This document shows, piece by piece, positions 1 through 7,688 of a DNA stretch of 64,000 nt. The DNA lies in contig NZ_AP022584.1 of NCBI RefSeq assembly GCF_010731675.1, positions 2,604,001 to 2,668,000 of the forward strand, in the 5' to 3' direction. Source of the DNA: Mycobacterium marseillense. GTDB taxonomy: Bacteria; Actinomycetota; Actinomycetes; Mycobacteriales; Mycobacteriaceae. A program made the position numbers and the translations under genes. The notes below the pieces were generated by a model. The model had not been told where the DNA came from. It ran no database searches and saw nothing but the letters and a program-made list of their open reading frames with translations. How positions within the stretch are numbered: position 1 is the stretch's first letter; each line of letters opens with the position of its first letter.

Positions 1-143
1 GCGACGCCGATAAGAAGGGGCTCGCCACGGCCGCCCCGGAGATCGTCGCCGCGGTGAAGCGGTTGCTCGACGGCGTGCGGGACGGGGAGCTGGCCCCGGC
101 GCCTCCCGAGCCGGTCGCGGCCGCCCGTACCGGCTGGCTCTGA
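1..143 (+). CDS. C-terminal end of an unrecognised protein (partial)
   Basis: An open frame runs from base 3 to a TGA at 141-143 and gives the last 46 residues of a protein whose start lies outside the window. The tail is helical in character and then Ala/Pro-rich, ending in RTGWL. Codon use is high in G+C at third positions like the core genes, so it is very likely real. I do not recognise the family from this fragment. The glutathione peroxidase gene begins 21 bases later on the same strand. Confidence 0.6.
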   Translation, partial: DADKKGLATAAPEIVAAVKRLLDGVRDGELAPAPPEPVAAARTGWL

Positions 144-163
144 TCTGCGTTAGCGTCTTCGGC

Positions 164-652
164 GTGACCCTCAAAGACATCGCTCTGAACACACTCGACG
201 GCCGGCCCACCACGCTCGCCGAATTGTCCGACGGCGCAACGCTCGTCGTCAACGTCGCCTCCAAATGCGGGCTGACTCCGCAGTACACCGCGCTCGAGAA
301 ACTGGCCAAGGACTATCGCGACCGCGGCCTGACCGTCGTCGGCGTCCCCTGCAATCAGTTCATGGGCCAGGAACCCGGCACGGCCGACGAGATCCAGCAA
401 TTCTGCTCGACGACCTACGGCGTGACGTTCCCGCTGCTGGCGAAGACCGACGTCAACGGCGACGACCGCCACCCGCTGTACGCCGAATTGACGAAGGCCG
501 CCGACGCCGACGGCCAGGCGGGCGACATCCAGTGGAACTTCGAGAAGTTCCTGCTCGCGCCCGACGGTGCGGTGGTGCAGCGCTTCCGGCCCCGCACCGA
601 GCCCGACGCCCCCGAGGTCATCAGCGCCATCGAGGAAGTGCTGCCACGGTAG
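164..652 (+). CDS. glutathione peroxidase family (thioredoxin-type peroxidase)
   Basis: This 162-residue protein has the length and motifs of the bacterial glutathione peroxidase family, which reduces hydrogen peroxide and lipid peroxides in the cytosol. The peroxidatic cysteine is Cys35 in NVASKCGLTPQY, the conserved Gln is in CNQFMGQEPG (Gln69), and Trp124-Asn125 lie in QWNFEKFL. Cys81 in FCSTTYGVTFP is at the place of the resolving cysteine of the thioredoxin-dependent members. That suggests thioredoxin rather than glutathione as reductant, which fits mycobacteria because they lack glutathione. The start is GTG at 164; no strong ribosome site is seen. It follows the partial gene by 21 bases and may share its transcript. 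Family assignment is secure; the reductant is inferred. Confidence 0.93.
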   Translation: MTLKDIALNTLDGRPTTLAELSDGATLVVNVASKCGLTPQYTALEKLAKDYRDRGLTVVGVPCNQFMGQEPGTADEIQQFCSTTYGVTFPLLAKTDVNGDDRHPLYAELTKAADADGQAGDIQWNFEKFLLAPDGAVVQRFRPRTEPDAPEVISAIEEVLPR

Positions 653-900
653 GCCGGGTTTCTCTGTGAGAACGGCCCATATAACCAGTCAGCATTAGCA
701 ACTTGCGACCGTTCGTGGGCACCTTCGCATCGCGACGAAATGGAACCCTTTGAAGCGCCGCTGAGTTAGCGCGTGCGTGTGCCATGTTTCGGTTCGGCGG
801 ATCAGCGGGAAGTTACCCGGCAACGATCATGGCCCGGTAGTGATCCGGCCTTGAACCCGAGCGCACCGCCACGCGGCCGGCGAAGCTGACAAGGAGGGTA

Positions 901-1758
901 ATGGAACCAGAACTACATCACCTACGACCCGCACTGAATCCGATCCCCGTCCGCCCGCTGTTGGGCGGCCTGGACCCGGCCATGTGCAAGCTGCACTGCG
1001 CCGTGTGGAACCAGCGACACCACCCGATAGACGTTCTCGCCAGCGATTGGGACGAATGGGTCGGCTGGAGTCGTTGGCGTGGTGAACGTGATCACTTCAA
1101 CCGAGACTTCATATTTACGATGGCCCGCGAGCGGAAGACGTCGGATCAATGGCTGTTCGGGGGCATATTCGAGGTGGTCGGACGCAAGGCCATTCCAAAC
1201 GCGCGGTCATATGACCTAAACCTGCGCGACGACATCATGGGTGAGTACATCAAACGGCTGGTGATCAATTTTCGCCCTACGGGGCGAGGGATCCGGTTGA
1301 ACTTGGAGACGCACCTTGACCAGATGACTGTGGCGGCGATACACGAAAAGCCTTATGAGGGTGAGGCTTTTCCAGGTCACGACCTCATCAACCACACCCT
1401 ACGAGAGCTGCGGGTCATCGTTCGGCAGAACCGCCCCGACTGGCGTATCGCACTCGAATCCATGAAGGGCGTTTACGTCATACACGACCAGCAGACAGGG
1501 GAACCCTACGTCGGTGCGGCCTACGCCGACGAGGGCATTTGGCATCGTCTGTGCGCCTACGCCGACAGCTTGCATGGCAACAACGCCGGACTCAAGGCAC
1601 TGGTCGAAACCAAAGGGGTGGAATACGCGCTCGGAAATCTTCGCTTCGCCCTCCTCGAATTCTGGTCGAAACGCACCGAGGACCAGCGCGTCATCGACCG
1701 CGAGACTTACTGGAAGCAGGTCCTGCTGTCTCGGGCGCTCGGCAACAACCGAAATTAG
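901..1758 (+). CDS. GIY-YIG nuclease family protein
   Basis: The 285-residue product ends in a GIY-YIG nuclease domain. GVYVI at about 190-194 and YVGAAY at about 203-208 form the two halves of the name motif. They are followed by WHR (214-216), a helix with the likely metal-binding Glu268 in RETYWKQVLLSRA, and a closing GNNRN tail. The first 185 residues are a separate region rich in Trp and charged residues (DWDEWVGWSRWRGERDHF) that I cannot assign. Such nucleases make metal-dependent cuts in DNA. A strong ribosome site (aaggagg) lies just before ATG 901. The following gene on the same strand starts 89 bases downstream. G+C is visibly lower than in the core genes, which suggests transfer. 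The N-terminal domain might recognise DNA or a cofactor. Domain call firm, function open. Confidence 0.8.
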   Translation: MEPELHHLRPALNPIPVRPLLGGLDPAMCKLHCAVWNQRHHPIDVLASDWDEWVGWSRWRGERDHFNRDFIFTMARERKTSDQWLFGGIFEVVGRKAIPNARSYDLNLRDDIMGEYIKRLVINFRPTGRGIRLNLETHLDQMTVAAIHEKPYEGEAFPGHDLINHTLRELRVIVRQNRPDWRIALESMKGVYVIHDQQTGEPYVGAAYADEGIWHRLCAYADSLHGNNAGLKALVETKGVEYALGNLRFALLEFWSKRTEDQRVIDRETYWKQVLLSRALGNNRN

Positions 1759-1847
1759 CCTCATGAGCCAGCATTCACGCCGGCGACGACGATCGGCGCC
1801 AGACGCGAGGTGCTCTGTGGCCGCGCGCAACCTCCTGGAGGTAACAG

Positions 1848-2474
1848 TTGGGCGTTCACCAAGACCGACTCGCTGAGCTACTTCGTACTCGTTTGGGTTT
1901 CAGCGAAGCAGACAAGGCCCCACGTCCAAAGCTGGCTGTCATGCCGGCCGACGGTCGGGCACAGGTAATGGATCTATACCGCACCCTCGGTGGCGTTCAC
2001 CCCGACCCTCCACTCACTACCGGACCGTGGGACATTGCCTACGCAGGCAACCTGATGTTCGAGCTAGACGAAAGCGCCCACTTCAACCGCTATCGGGCTA
2101 TCACATTGGAACCCTTGTGGGCTGAACGTCTTCCGTGGCGGGCCACCTATTCGCGGTTCTGCGTTCAGTTCGAGGACGCGTGCCTTAATGAACGTGGTTG
2201 GGGCGGATACTGGACGAACGCTTCAACAGAACGTCTATTCGGACCGCCTGGGCCGCCCCGCAGTCTCGACGGCGCTGGTTCCCCGCGCTGGAAGCAAAGG
2301 GCACTTTACGATGCGATGCGCGATCTTTCAGCGCTCCACGGCGTCGTCAGGTTGGTTCGGCTCTCGGTGTATGACGAGCTCGGTGGCATTCCATTGAGTC
2401 TCGTGCTGAGCGGTAAGGCTCCGGTGAACCCCGAATCGCTGCGCGCATTGATTGCTGAACGGACCCTCGGGTGA
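1848..2474 (+). CDS. hypothetical protein paired with the GIY-YIG gene
   Basis: This 208-residue soluble protein has no domain I recognise. It shows no signal peptide or membrane segment. It is rich in Trp and Tyr, with a segment LTTGPWDIAYAGNLMFELDE and a conserved-looking YSRFCVQFEDACLNERGWGG. These could form an enzyme-like core with acidic residues (Asp, Glu, Glu), but no catalytic motif can be named. The start is TTG at 1848, chosen because CTGGAGGTAACAG just upstream gives a good ribosome site. The gene follows the GIY-YIG gene on the same strand with an 89-base gap, and both have lower G+C than the core genes. It is probably co-transferred with that gene. Its stop is 30 bases before the decayed tRNA-end repeat at 2504. 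Confidence 0.65.
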   Translation: MGVHQDRLAELLRTRLGFSEADKAPRPKLAVMPADGRAQVMDLYRTLGGVHPDPPLTTGPWDIAYAGNLMFELDESAHFNRYRAITLEPLWAERLPWRATYSRFCVQFEDACLNERGWGGYWTNASTERLFGPPGPPRSLDGAGSPRWKQRALYDAMRDLSALHGVVRLVRLSVYDELGGIPLSLVLSGKAPVNPESLRALIAERTLG

Positions 2475-2503
2475 CCATGCCCCCACGGCGCCCCAGTAGG
2501 CGG

Positions 2504-2568
2504 CATGAGGACGGTCCCGGTAAAACTCCGGGGGCATTTACTTGGTAGCCGGGCCAACTATTCAAACC
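2504..2568. repeat. decayed third copy of the tRNA-fMet 3' end plus terminator
   Basis: The stretch beginning catgaggacggtcccgg and continuing through tccgggggc, tttacttggtagcc and ggcca..attc can be aligned by eye to the 88-bp repeat at 3499-3586 and 6217-6304. It has many substitutions and loses similarity about half-way into the tRNA part. It is best read as an old attachment-site scar left by an earlier integration at the same tRNA gene. Part of the terminator stem (tcccgg...ccggggg) survives. Confidence 0.7.
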
Positions 2569-2576
2569 GCCCGTGC

Positions 2577-2591
2577 GCTCGCTAAGCGAGC
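2577..2591. terminator. short palindrome at the end of the MPT64-like gene
   Basis: GCTCGCT and AGCGAGC form a perfect 7-bp inverted repeat around a single A. It overlaps the TAG stop of the minus-strand MPT64-like gene. With no loop of normal size and no T-tract it is at most a weak termination or pause signal. Confidence 0.3.
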
Positions 2592-3376
2592 ATCGGGTCG
2601 ATCGCGGAGCGCGGTACCAATACCTGGGGGGCGCCTGCCGCGTCGGGCAGCATGTGGCCTTGGTCGAAGAAGAAGATGACGCCGTCGTTCGTGACGGCGA
2701 AGTTCTGGTAGTTCGCCGGGTCGTAGGCGGCGGCAGGGGCGACGGTCACCGGCGGCGCGGTCGGCGTCTGGCTGGCCGGCGGTGCGGTCGGCGTCTGGTT
2801 GCCCGGGGCCGCGGCCGGCGTCTGGCTCGCCGGCGGCGCGCTCTGCTTCTGCAGCTCGCTCTGCACGATCGGCGCGACGGTCTTCAGCGGGTCGTCGACG
2901 CGCCACAAGGGCGTGTTGTTCTTGTCGTCTGACGCCGCGGTCCACACGATCGCCTTGCGGTAGGTCTGGTCCCAGTTGAACGACTTGTACGTCGTCTCCG
3001 GGTGTGTGCCGACGTCCTCGACGACCTTGAACACCACGGCCTCGGTTCCGCGCGGCGGTATCGCCGATCCGTAATTCGCCGACGTAATGGTCAGCTGGTA
3101 GGGCTGATCGCGGGGTGTGGAGGATTTGGCGACATTGAGGAAATCGTCGCGCTCCTTGGCAATGAACTCGGCCACGGACTTCTGGTCGGGGTAGCTGAGC
3201 GGGAAGCTGATGTCGACGTTGTAGCCGGGGTCGGCCATCTGGATCTGGCATGCCTGGCCGGTGTTGGCGCCCTTGAGTTCGGCGCAGTAGTCCTTCGGCG
3301 GCGCGGCTGCGGCGACGCCGACAGCGCCGAAGAGAACGAGGGCCGTGGCGGACGCTGCCACCGTGAAGCTGCGCAT
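2582..3376 (-). CDS. MPT64-like secreted protein with a Pro/Thr-rich insert
   Basis: The 264-residue product resembles MPT64 (Rv1980c), the secreted mycobacterial antigen of the DUF3298/RsiV-like family, along nearly its whole length as I recall that sequence. Residues 1-25 are a signal peptide ending in VAAAA-APPK. The mature start carries YCAELKGANTGQACQIQM, with Cys31 and Cys43 placed for the MPT64 disulfide, and the C-terminus has NYQNFAVTNDGVIFFF and QVLVPRSAID. MPT64 is about 228 residues; the extra length is residues 179-212, a degenerate repeat of the type SQTPTAPPA between the two homologous blocks. ATG 3376 is preceded by GAGGAGA. The gene lies between two copies of the tRNA-end repeat, so it may have entered with an element. 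Export is clear; the biochemical role of the family is not settled. Confidence 0.88.
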   Translation of the reverse strand: MRSFTVAASATALVLFGAVGVAAAAPPKDYCAELKGANTGQACQIQMADPGYNVDISFPLSYPDQKSVAEFIAKERDDFLNVAKSSTPRDQPYQLTITSANYGSAIPPRGTEAVVFKVVEDVGTHPETTYKSFNWDQTYRKAIVWTAASDDKNNTPLWRVDDPLKTVAPIVQSELQKQSAPPASQTPAAAPGNQTPTAPPASQTPTAPPVTVAPAAAYDPANYQNFAVTNDGVIFFFDQGHMLPDAAGAPQVLVPRSAIDPMLA

Positions 3377-3498
3377 GTGGGATCTCCTCGGACATCTCGC
3401 GGTACCGATGCGACGGATGGAGGTAAAGATAAGCCATCACGTCGCCTGCCATGATTGCCGGACTTCCTGAGAGGCCTATCGGCTGGCGTTCCCAACGG

Positions 3499-3586
3499 CA
3501 TGAAAACGGTCCCCAGAGTAATCTCCGGGGGCCGTTTTACCTGGTAGCGGGGACAGGATTCGAACCTGCGACCTCTGGGTTATGAG
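3499..3586. repeat. 88-bp direct repeat: partial tRNA-fMet end with terminator (att-like)
   Basis: These 88 bases match 6217-6304 with a single visible difference (cggtccccag against cggcccccag). The first 43 bases are the terminator hairpin region, and bases 3542-3586 are the 3' 45 bases of the initiator tRNA up to the anticodon loop (tatgag). After that identity stops abruptly, so no functional tRNA exists here. This is the arrangement left by site-specific integration into a tRNA 3' end. The 2.7-kb segment up to the intact tRNA would be the inserted DNA. Confidence 0.9.
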
Positions 3587-3851
3587 ATACGTACCGGGCG
3601 TTTTCGGCAACGCGCCATACCCCAAAAGCGCTGGTCATTCCGTCGTCTAGGTCGCTCAGTAGCGCCGGGTCCCACCCTGTTGTGCAGTTTGCGCAGCGTT
3701 ATGTTCCCAAATTCGGCCTTCCTCGTCCCCACAGACTGCCATCAACATTTCGCACGAAGAACCGCGAGTCGTTGGCGCCCGGAGATCTCCCGCCCATCAC
3801 ATCTCGCTGGTTCGCACAGCGGCCTGCCAGCTTCCAATACGATCCCTACTC
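3587..3851. other. gene-free segment between the att-like repeat and the kinase gene
   Basis: No convincing coding frame is seen in these 265 bases. At the right end TACGAT (3838-3843) lies 8 bases before the kinase ATG at 3852. It matches the mycobacterial -10 form TANNNT and would give a leaderless or nearly leaderless kinase mRNA. No clear -35 element or ribosome site accompanies it. The remainder has no repeat I can recognise. Confidence 0.4.
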
Positions 3852-5576
3852 ATGCTCCTGTCACCCGGAACCGGATTTGCTGGCTATACAGTCATTCGAC
3901 TTATCGGTTCAGGAGGAATGGGCGAGGTCTACCTGGCGCAACACCCCCGCTTGCCCCGCCAGGATGCCCTGAAGGTTCTTCGGGCCAATGTGTCCGACAA
4001 CGGTGAATTCCGCGAGCGATTCATACAAGAGGCTGACTTGGCGGCCTCCCTGTCACACCCCAATATCTTGACGGTTCACGATCGCGGCGAGTACGACGAC
4101 CGGTTGTGGATCGCTACGGCCTACGTTGACGGGACCGACGCCGCCCAGGTAACGCATCACCAGTATCCCGCGGGCATGCCGGTGGATCAGGTTCTCACAA
4201 TCGTGACCGCGATCGCCGCCGCACTTGATTACGCCCACGATCGGGGGTTGCTTCATCGTGACGTGAAGCCGGCCAACATTCTGCTCAGCGAGCCGGAAAA
4301 GGATGGACAGCGGCGGATCTTCCTGGCCGACTTCGGTATTGCCCGCCAGATCGCCGACGCCAACCGACTGACCGCCACCAACCTGACTCTGGGTACCGTG
4401 GCGTACGCTGCGCCAGAACAACTGATGGCGGAAGATCTCGACGGACGCGCTGACCAGTACGCGCTTGCCGCGACCGCCTACCATCTGCTTACCGGCACAC
4501 TGCTGTACGAGAACACTAACCCCGTCGCCGTTATCAGCCGTCACCTCAGTACGCCCGCACCCGCGCTCAGCGATCGCCGCCCAGACCTGGCGCCGTTGGA
4601 CGGAGCGCTGCTTACAGCCCTATCCAAAGATCGCGGTATGCGTTTCGCCAACTGCATGGCGTTCGCGCAAGCCCTCAGTGACGCCTCCGGCGCGTCAATG
4701 ACCCGTACAGCTGTGCCGCGAGCCGACGAGACGATCGCAGCGCACAAGTATCGCGAGGCGGCCGACCAGCCCGCGATCCAAGCGCCGCGCCAAGCAAGAC
4801 GCCGCACGCTGATCGCCATTGCCACCGCTGCAGCCGTGATGGCACTCGTCGCCGCCAGCCTGTATTTCGTCATAGGGCGTCCGAAAGCAACGGATCACCC
4901 ACCTTCCGCTGGCAATCCACCTGCCGCGGGCGGCAGCACCCTGAAGTCGGCAACCGCCTCCAGTACCGATCAAAACCCCAGGACCGGTGCCGCGGGGCAA
5001 CCGGCGCACAAAGTCGACGTGAGCTTCACTCAAGTTGGCAACTCGCTCAACGTGCGTCTACACAACCCGAATTCTGATGTAGGACTGGTGCGTTCATCTT
5101 TCGAGCTCGCGCTGCTCGACAGTAGCGGTGCCATTATCACGAACTTGGGAGAGCAGGGCCTTCCCGGATCGGCCGTCAGCACGATCTACCAGCTGCCACC
5201 TAATGGTGATTTCGGATTCAGCAGCCTGTCAGCCCCGCCGGGAAAGACCGTGGCGTCGATGGAACTCACGGTCACCGGCAAATGGCTTGAGTGGGGCACT
5301 GTCAATCCGCCCCAAGTGAAAATCGAGGACGCCACGATACTTCCCGACTCCGGATACTCTGGACCATCTGTGACGGGTCGGCTATCCCTGGAAAAGGACG
5401 GGCCACTAAACGCGATCGTCATTGCATTCGTCAAAACCCCCGAGGGCACGGTCGTTTCAACGGTTTTCTCCGATTGCCTTCAGACTGGCCAGCTGCGCGC
5501 GTCGAGGCCAAGTCATTCGACACAATCCGCGGACCTTTCGAGCTGGAAAGTGTTGTCGCGTACGCGACCTCGGTGA
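3852..5576 (+). CDS. Ser/Thr protein kinase, membrane-anchored, C-terminus frameshifted
   Basis: The N-terminal 275 residues are a complete Hanks-type kinase: glycine loop GSGGMG (19-24), Lys41 in [15 protein letters not shown] with catalytic Asp137, DFG at 160-162, and an activation loop ending [11 protein letters not shown] juxtamembrane region leads to one membrane segment (about 319-341) and then a Pro/Ser/Thr linker and an extracellular beta domain, so it is probably a PknB/PknD-like surface sensor. At bases 5493-5501 the reading frame seems broken. Frame +2 continues with [18 protein letters not shown] to a TGA at 5609-5611 and looks like the natural end of the beta domain, whereas the in-frame tail is low-complexity Arg/Ser. 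A one-base deletion would explain this. The kinase itself should be intact. The gene lies inside the tRNA-associated island. ATG 3852 may be leaderless. Confidence 0.88.
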   Translation: MLLSPGTGFAGYTVIRLIGSGGMGEVYLAQHPRLPRQDALKVLRANVSDNGEFRERFIQEADLAASLSHPNILTVHDRGEYDDRLWIATAYVDGTDAAQVTHHQYPAGMPVDQVLTIVTAIAAALDYAHDRGLLHRDVKPANILLSEPEKDGQRRIFLADFGIARQIADANRLTATNLTLGTVAYAAPEQLMAEDLDGRADQYALAATAYHLLTGTLLYENTNPVAVISRHLSTPAPALSDRRPDLAPLDGALLTALSKDRGMRFANCMAFAQALSDASGASMTRTAVPRADETIAAHKYREAADQPAIQAPRQARRRTLIAIATAAAVMALVAASLYFVIGRPKATDHPPSAGNPPAAGGSTLKSATASSTDQNPRTGAAGQPAHKVDVSFTQVGNSLNVRLHNPNSDVGLVRSSFELALLDSSGAIITNLGEQGLPGSAVSTIYQLPPNGDFGFSSLSAPPGKTVASMELTVTGKWLEWGTVNPPQVKIEDATILPDSGYSGPSVTGRLSLEKDGPLNAIVIAFVKTPEGTVVSTVFSDCLQTGQLRASRPSHSTQSADLSSWKVLSRTRPR

Positions 5577-5814
5577 AGGATGTCGGAACCAACTACTCAC
5601 CAAGCTGCTGACATCGGGAACTGGTGCCCGGACTCGCCCCGCGCGACACCGTCGTCACGGCTGGTACTTCTGACGCCCGGACCGCGATTCGACAACGCCC
5701 ACTCCCCTCGAAATCGATACCAGCCGGGCATCGGTGTACCTACACTCCGTCGATGGGCTTGAACGCGGTGCAGAACGAGCCGTTGCCTCGCGGCGGCTAC
5801 TCAAGGTCGCCCTC

Positions 5815-6194
5815 GACGACGAGATCAAGGCCTGTCGCCACTGCGACGGGATGAACATCGACGGCCGCGTCCGCGCCGAGCTACGGCAGCCTGACATCAC
5901 CTGTGGCGCTGGTCGGGCAAGTCTGTGCGAGAACTGCATGGCGAACCAGACGCCCATCACCGGGGGCAGTGGTGACCTGATCGATGAGAGCATCAAGCGC
6001 TCCGGCCGCGAGAAGAAGGGCCTCTTCATCAGCAACACGGTGCACTGCCACCCGCCGAAGAACCGCGCGTCTCACGAAGCACGAGATCGTCAACTGCTCC
6101 CCGTTCCTGCACCGCGAGTTGGAGATCGTCCGGCCGCGGCTGGTAATCACGCTGGGCTGCGACGCCGAACGCGTCATGGCGTTCTTCTACCCGC
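5815..6194 (+). pseudogene. decayed uracil-DNA glycosylase superfamily gene
   Basis: Pieces of a UDG-superfamily protein can be read in three frames in the right order. They are DEIKACRHCDGMN from 5815, then YGSLTSPVALVGQ near 5883-5921, then CENCMANQTPITGGSGDL with the following GLFISNTVHCHPPKNR, then KHEIVNCSPFLHRELEI and VRPRLVITLG ending near 6194. The cysteines in CRHC, HCHPP and NCSPF are at positions expected for the iron-sulfur type (family 4/5-like). At least three frame changes are needed, and the 3' end runs into the tRNA-end repeat, so no functional protein can be made. The continuous ORF 5734-6303 reads only part of it in the correct frame. Bases 5612-5814 upstream hold nothing I recognise. 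The gene is a remnant of the cargo that entered next to the tRNA. Confidence 0.75.
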
Positions 6195-6216
6195 GAGCAA
6201 GGATGTCGGTGCGGCC

Positions 6217-6304
6217 CATGAAAACGGCCCCCAGAGTAATCTCCGGGGGCCGTTTTACCTGGTAGCGGGGACAGGATTCGAACCTGCGACCTCTGGGTTA
6301 TGAG
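6217..6304. repeat. 88-bp direct repeat, copy within the intact tRNA-fMet gene
   Basis: This copy contains the tRNA terminator and the 3' 45 bases of the functional initiator tRNA. It pairs with 3499-3586 at a spacing of 2718 bases in direct orientation. The transition from tRNA anticodon arm to unique sequence happens only in the distal copy, so this side is the reconstituted tRNA and the distal copy is the displaced end. Confidence 0.9.
6221..6256 (-). terminator. rho-independent terminator of the initiator tRNA
   Basis: AAAACGGCCCCC (6221-6232) and GGGGGCCGTTTT (6245-6256) form a perfect 12-bp stem with a 12-base loop. Read on the minus strand it starts 3 bases after the tRNA CCA end and finishes in TTTT. 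It is unusually canonical for mycobacteria and is duplicated with the tRNA end at 3503-3538. Confidence 0.85.
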
Positions 6305-6336
6305 CCCAGCGAGCTACCGAGCTGCTCCACCCCGCG
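6260..6336 (-). tRNA. initiator tRNA-fMet (CAT)
   Basis: The minus strand of 6260-6336 folds as a 77-nt tRNA with anticodon CAT in CTCATAA and an encoded CCA end. It starts CGCGGGGTGGAGCAG. The first base does not pair with base 72 (C against T), and the anticodon stem ends in three G:C pairs (GGG/CCC). Both are hallmarks of initiator tRNA that keep it away from elongation and favour P-site entry. All other stem pairs are intact. The gene is the target of the repeated integrations seen upstream of 6260. Confidence 0.97.
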
Positions 6337-6420
6337 TTGGTGAATGCCAGGTTACCGAACCGGGGTCACGGCGACCAAATCGCGCGCTCAGCGGGGTGAG
6401 CGGCCTCGTTCAGGCCTAGT

Positions 6421-6957
6421 TCAGTGCGAGGGCGGGTTCAGCCCGTAGCGCTGCGCGATGTCATCCATCCACTCCGGTGACCCGTAGGTCAGCCCGTATT
6501 TGTCGGCGAGTTCGCCGAACTCGGGCAACTCGTGCAGCGGCCTGCCGGCCGGGTCGTCGGCGTGCTCGAGGAGCAGCTCACCGAGTTCGCGGAAATAGTT
6601 CTCGAATCCGCCCGGGGTGATGACCTCGATGATGCGGCCAGGCTCGTTGCCGGCGTTCCACATCGCGTGCATCTGCCCGCGGGGCTTGGTGATGTAACCA
6701 CCGGGCCCGAGGACGACTTCGCTGTCGTCGGAGCGGAAACCGATCTGACCCGCCAGCACGATCGAATGCTCGTCCTCGCGGGTATGCCGGTGCGCCGCGG
6801 TGAGCAGGCCGACGGCGAACGGATGCTCGACGATGGACACCTCGCCCCCATTGGTCTTAGCCGACAACTTGAAGACCGCCCCAAAACCGGGCAGCGCGAC
6901 GTAATCGCCTTCCCCAGGCTGGATCACCGTGACCCCGATTTTGTTCGCATCACTCAT
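6421..6957 (-). CDS. cupin domain protein
   Basis: This 178-residue protein has a single cupin fold. HRHTREDEH around residues 56-64 supplies the His, His and Glu of metal-binding motif 1, and His97 in RGQMHAMWN lies in motif 2 after the GPGGYITKP turn. The C-terminal 50 residues form a helical tail. ATG 6957 is chosen over an upstream in-frame start because GAAGGAGGAACGTCA precedes it and the extension would run into the neighbouring nitroreductase gene. It is the third gene of a minus-strand set with the nitroreductase (16 bases away) and HD protein. Small cupins of this kind are often dioxygenases or isomerases; the substrate is unknown. Confidence 0.85.
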   Translation of the reverse strand: MSDANKIGVTVIQPGEGDYVALPGFGAVFKLSAKTNGGEVSIVEHPFAVGLLTAAHRHTREDEHSIVLAGQIGFRSDDSEVVLGPGGYITKPRGQMHAMWNAGNEPGRIIEVITPGGFENYFRELGELLLEHADDPAGRPLHELPEFGELADKYGLTYGSPEWMDDIAQRYGLNPPSH

Positions 6958-6973
6958 TGACGTTCCTCCTTCT

Positions 6974-7669
6974 TCAGAACCCGACCGCGGTTGCCGTGTC
7001 GTGGGGCGGCCAAAGCGGTTGGGGCACTTCAACACCGAACGGCGTGCTCCAGCCGTTTCGCGATGAGACCTCGTGCACGGGATGCCGATTGGCCGCGACA
7101 CCCCATGTGCCCCGCGGGTAGCCAAGGGCCAGCATCGCCGACATGGTCCAGCCTTCCCCGACGGGAACGCCCAACAACTCGTTGACCCTGTCCTCGAAAT
7201 TGCGGAGCACCATCGTCATGACGCCCCCTACGCCCTCGGCACGGGCGGCGAGCAGCACGCTCCAGATCGCCGGGAAGATGTTGGCGCCGCCGAGGTCGTC
7301 GATCGCGAAGACGAAGAGCAGCAAGGGAATTTCTTCGAAATGCTCGGCCAGGTAATCCCCCGAGCCCTTGATTCGGCGCATGGTCTCGGCGTGGGCGCCC
7401 GGGTCCGCGCCGGGCGCCGGAGCCACCATCGGTCCCGTCCCCGTCGCGAACTTCTCGTATTCGAGGGCGCGGGCCTGCCGGAACAGTTGGGCGAACTCGC
7501 GGATGAGTGCCGGATCGTCAACGGCGACAAAGTGCCAGCGCTGGGTGTTGGCCCCGTTGGGGGCGCGGATGGCCGCGTCAAGGATGCGGGCCTGCGTGTC
7601 CAGCGGAACCGGATCCGGCCGCAGCCGCCGCATCATCCTGGTGGTGTACAGCGCTTCGTGGATGTCCAT
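6974..7669 (-). CDS. nitroreductase family flavoprotein
   Basis: The 231-residue protein begins with MDIHEALYTTRMMRRLRPDP and then ARILDAAIRAPNGANTQ. This is the FMN-binding start of the nitroreductase fold: Arg residues for the phosphate and PNGANTQRWHF over the flavin. The central DDLGGANIFPAIWSVLLAARAEGVGG and the late MSAMLALGYPRG motif complete the fold. Such enzymes use NAD(P)H to reduce nitroaromatics, quinones or related electrophiles in the cytosol. It is the middle gene of the HD-nitroreductase-cupin operon, with gaps of 16 to 19 bases, so the three products probably act on one small-molecule pathway. Family certain, substrate unknown. Confidence 0.9.
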   Translation of the reverse strand: MDIHEALYTTRMMRRLRPDPVPLDTQARILDAAIRAPNGANTQRWHFVAVDDPALIREFAQLFRQARALEYEKFATGTGPMVAPAPGADPGAHAETMRRIKGSGDYLAEHFEEIPLLLFVFAIDDLGGANIFPAIWSVLLAARAEGVGGVMTMVLRNFEDRVNELLGVPVGEGWTMSAMLALGYPRGTWGVAANRHPVHEVSSRNGWSTPFGVEVPQPLWPPHDTATAVGF

Positions 7670-7688
7670 CTGTCTACTCCCTTCCGGG

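Noticed and set aside
901..1758. The GIY-YIG gene as an intron homing endonuclease
   Set aside because: No intron or interrupted gene surrounds it, and it has a long separate N-terminal domain and its own ribosome site.
3542..3586. A second tRNA-Met gene
   Set aside because: Only the 3' 45 bases are present; the D-arm and 5' acceptor strand are missing, so it is an att-like duplicate.
5734..6303. A 189-residue protein-coding gene
   Set aside because: It reads a UDG-like protein in the right frame for only part of its length and then runs through the terminator and tRNA; it is a pseudogene frame.
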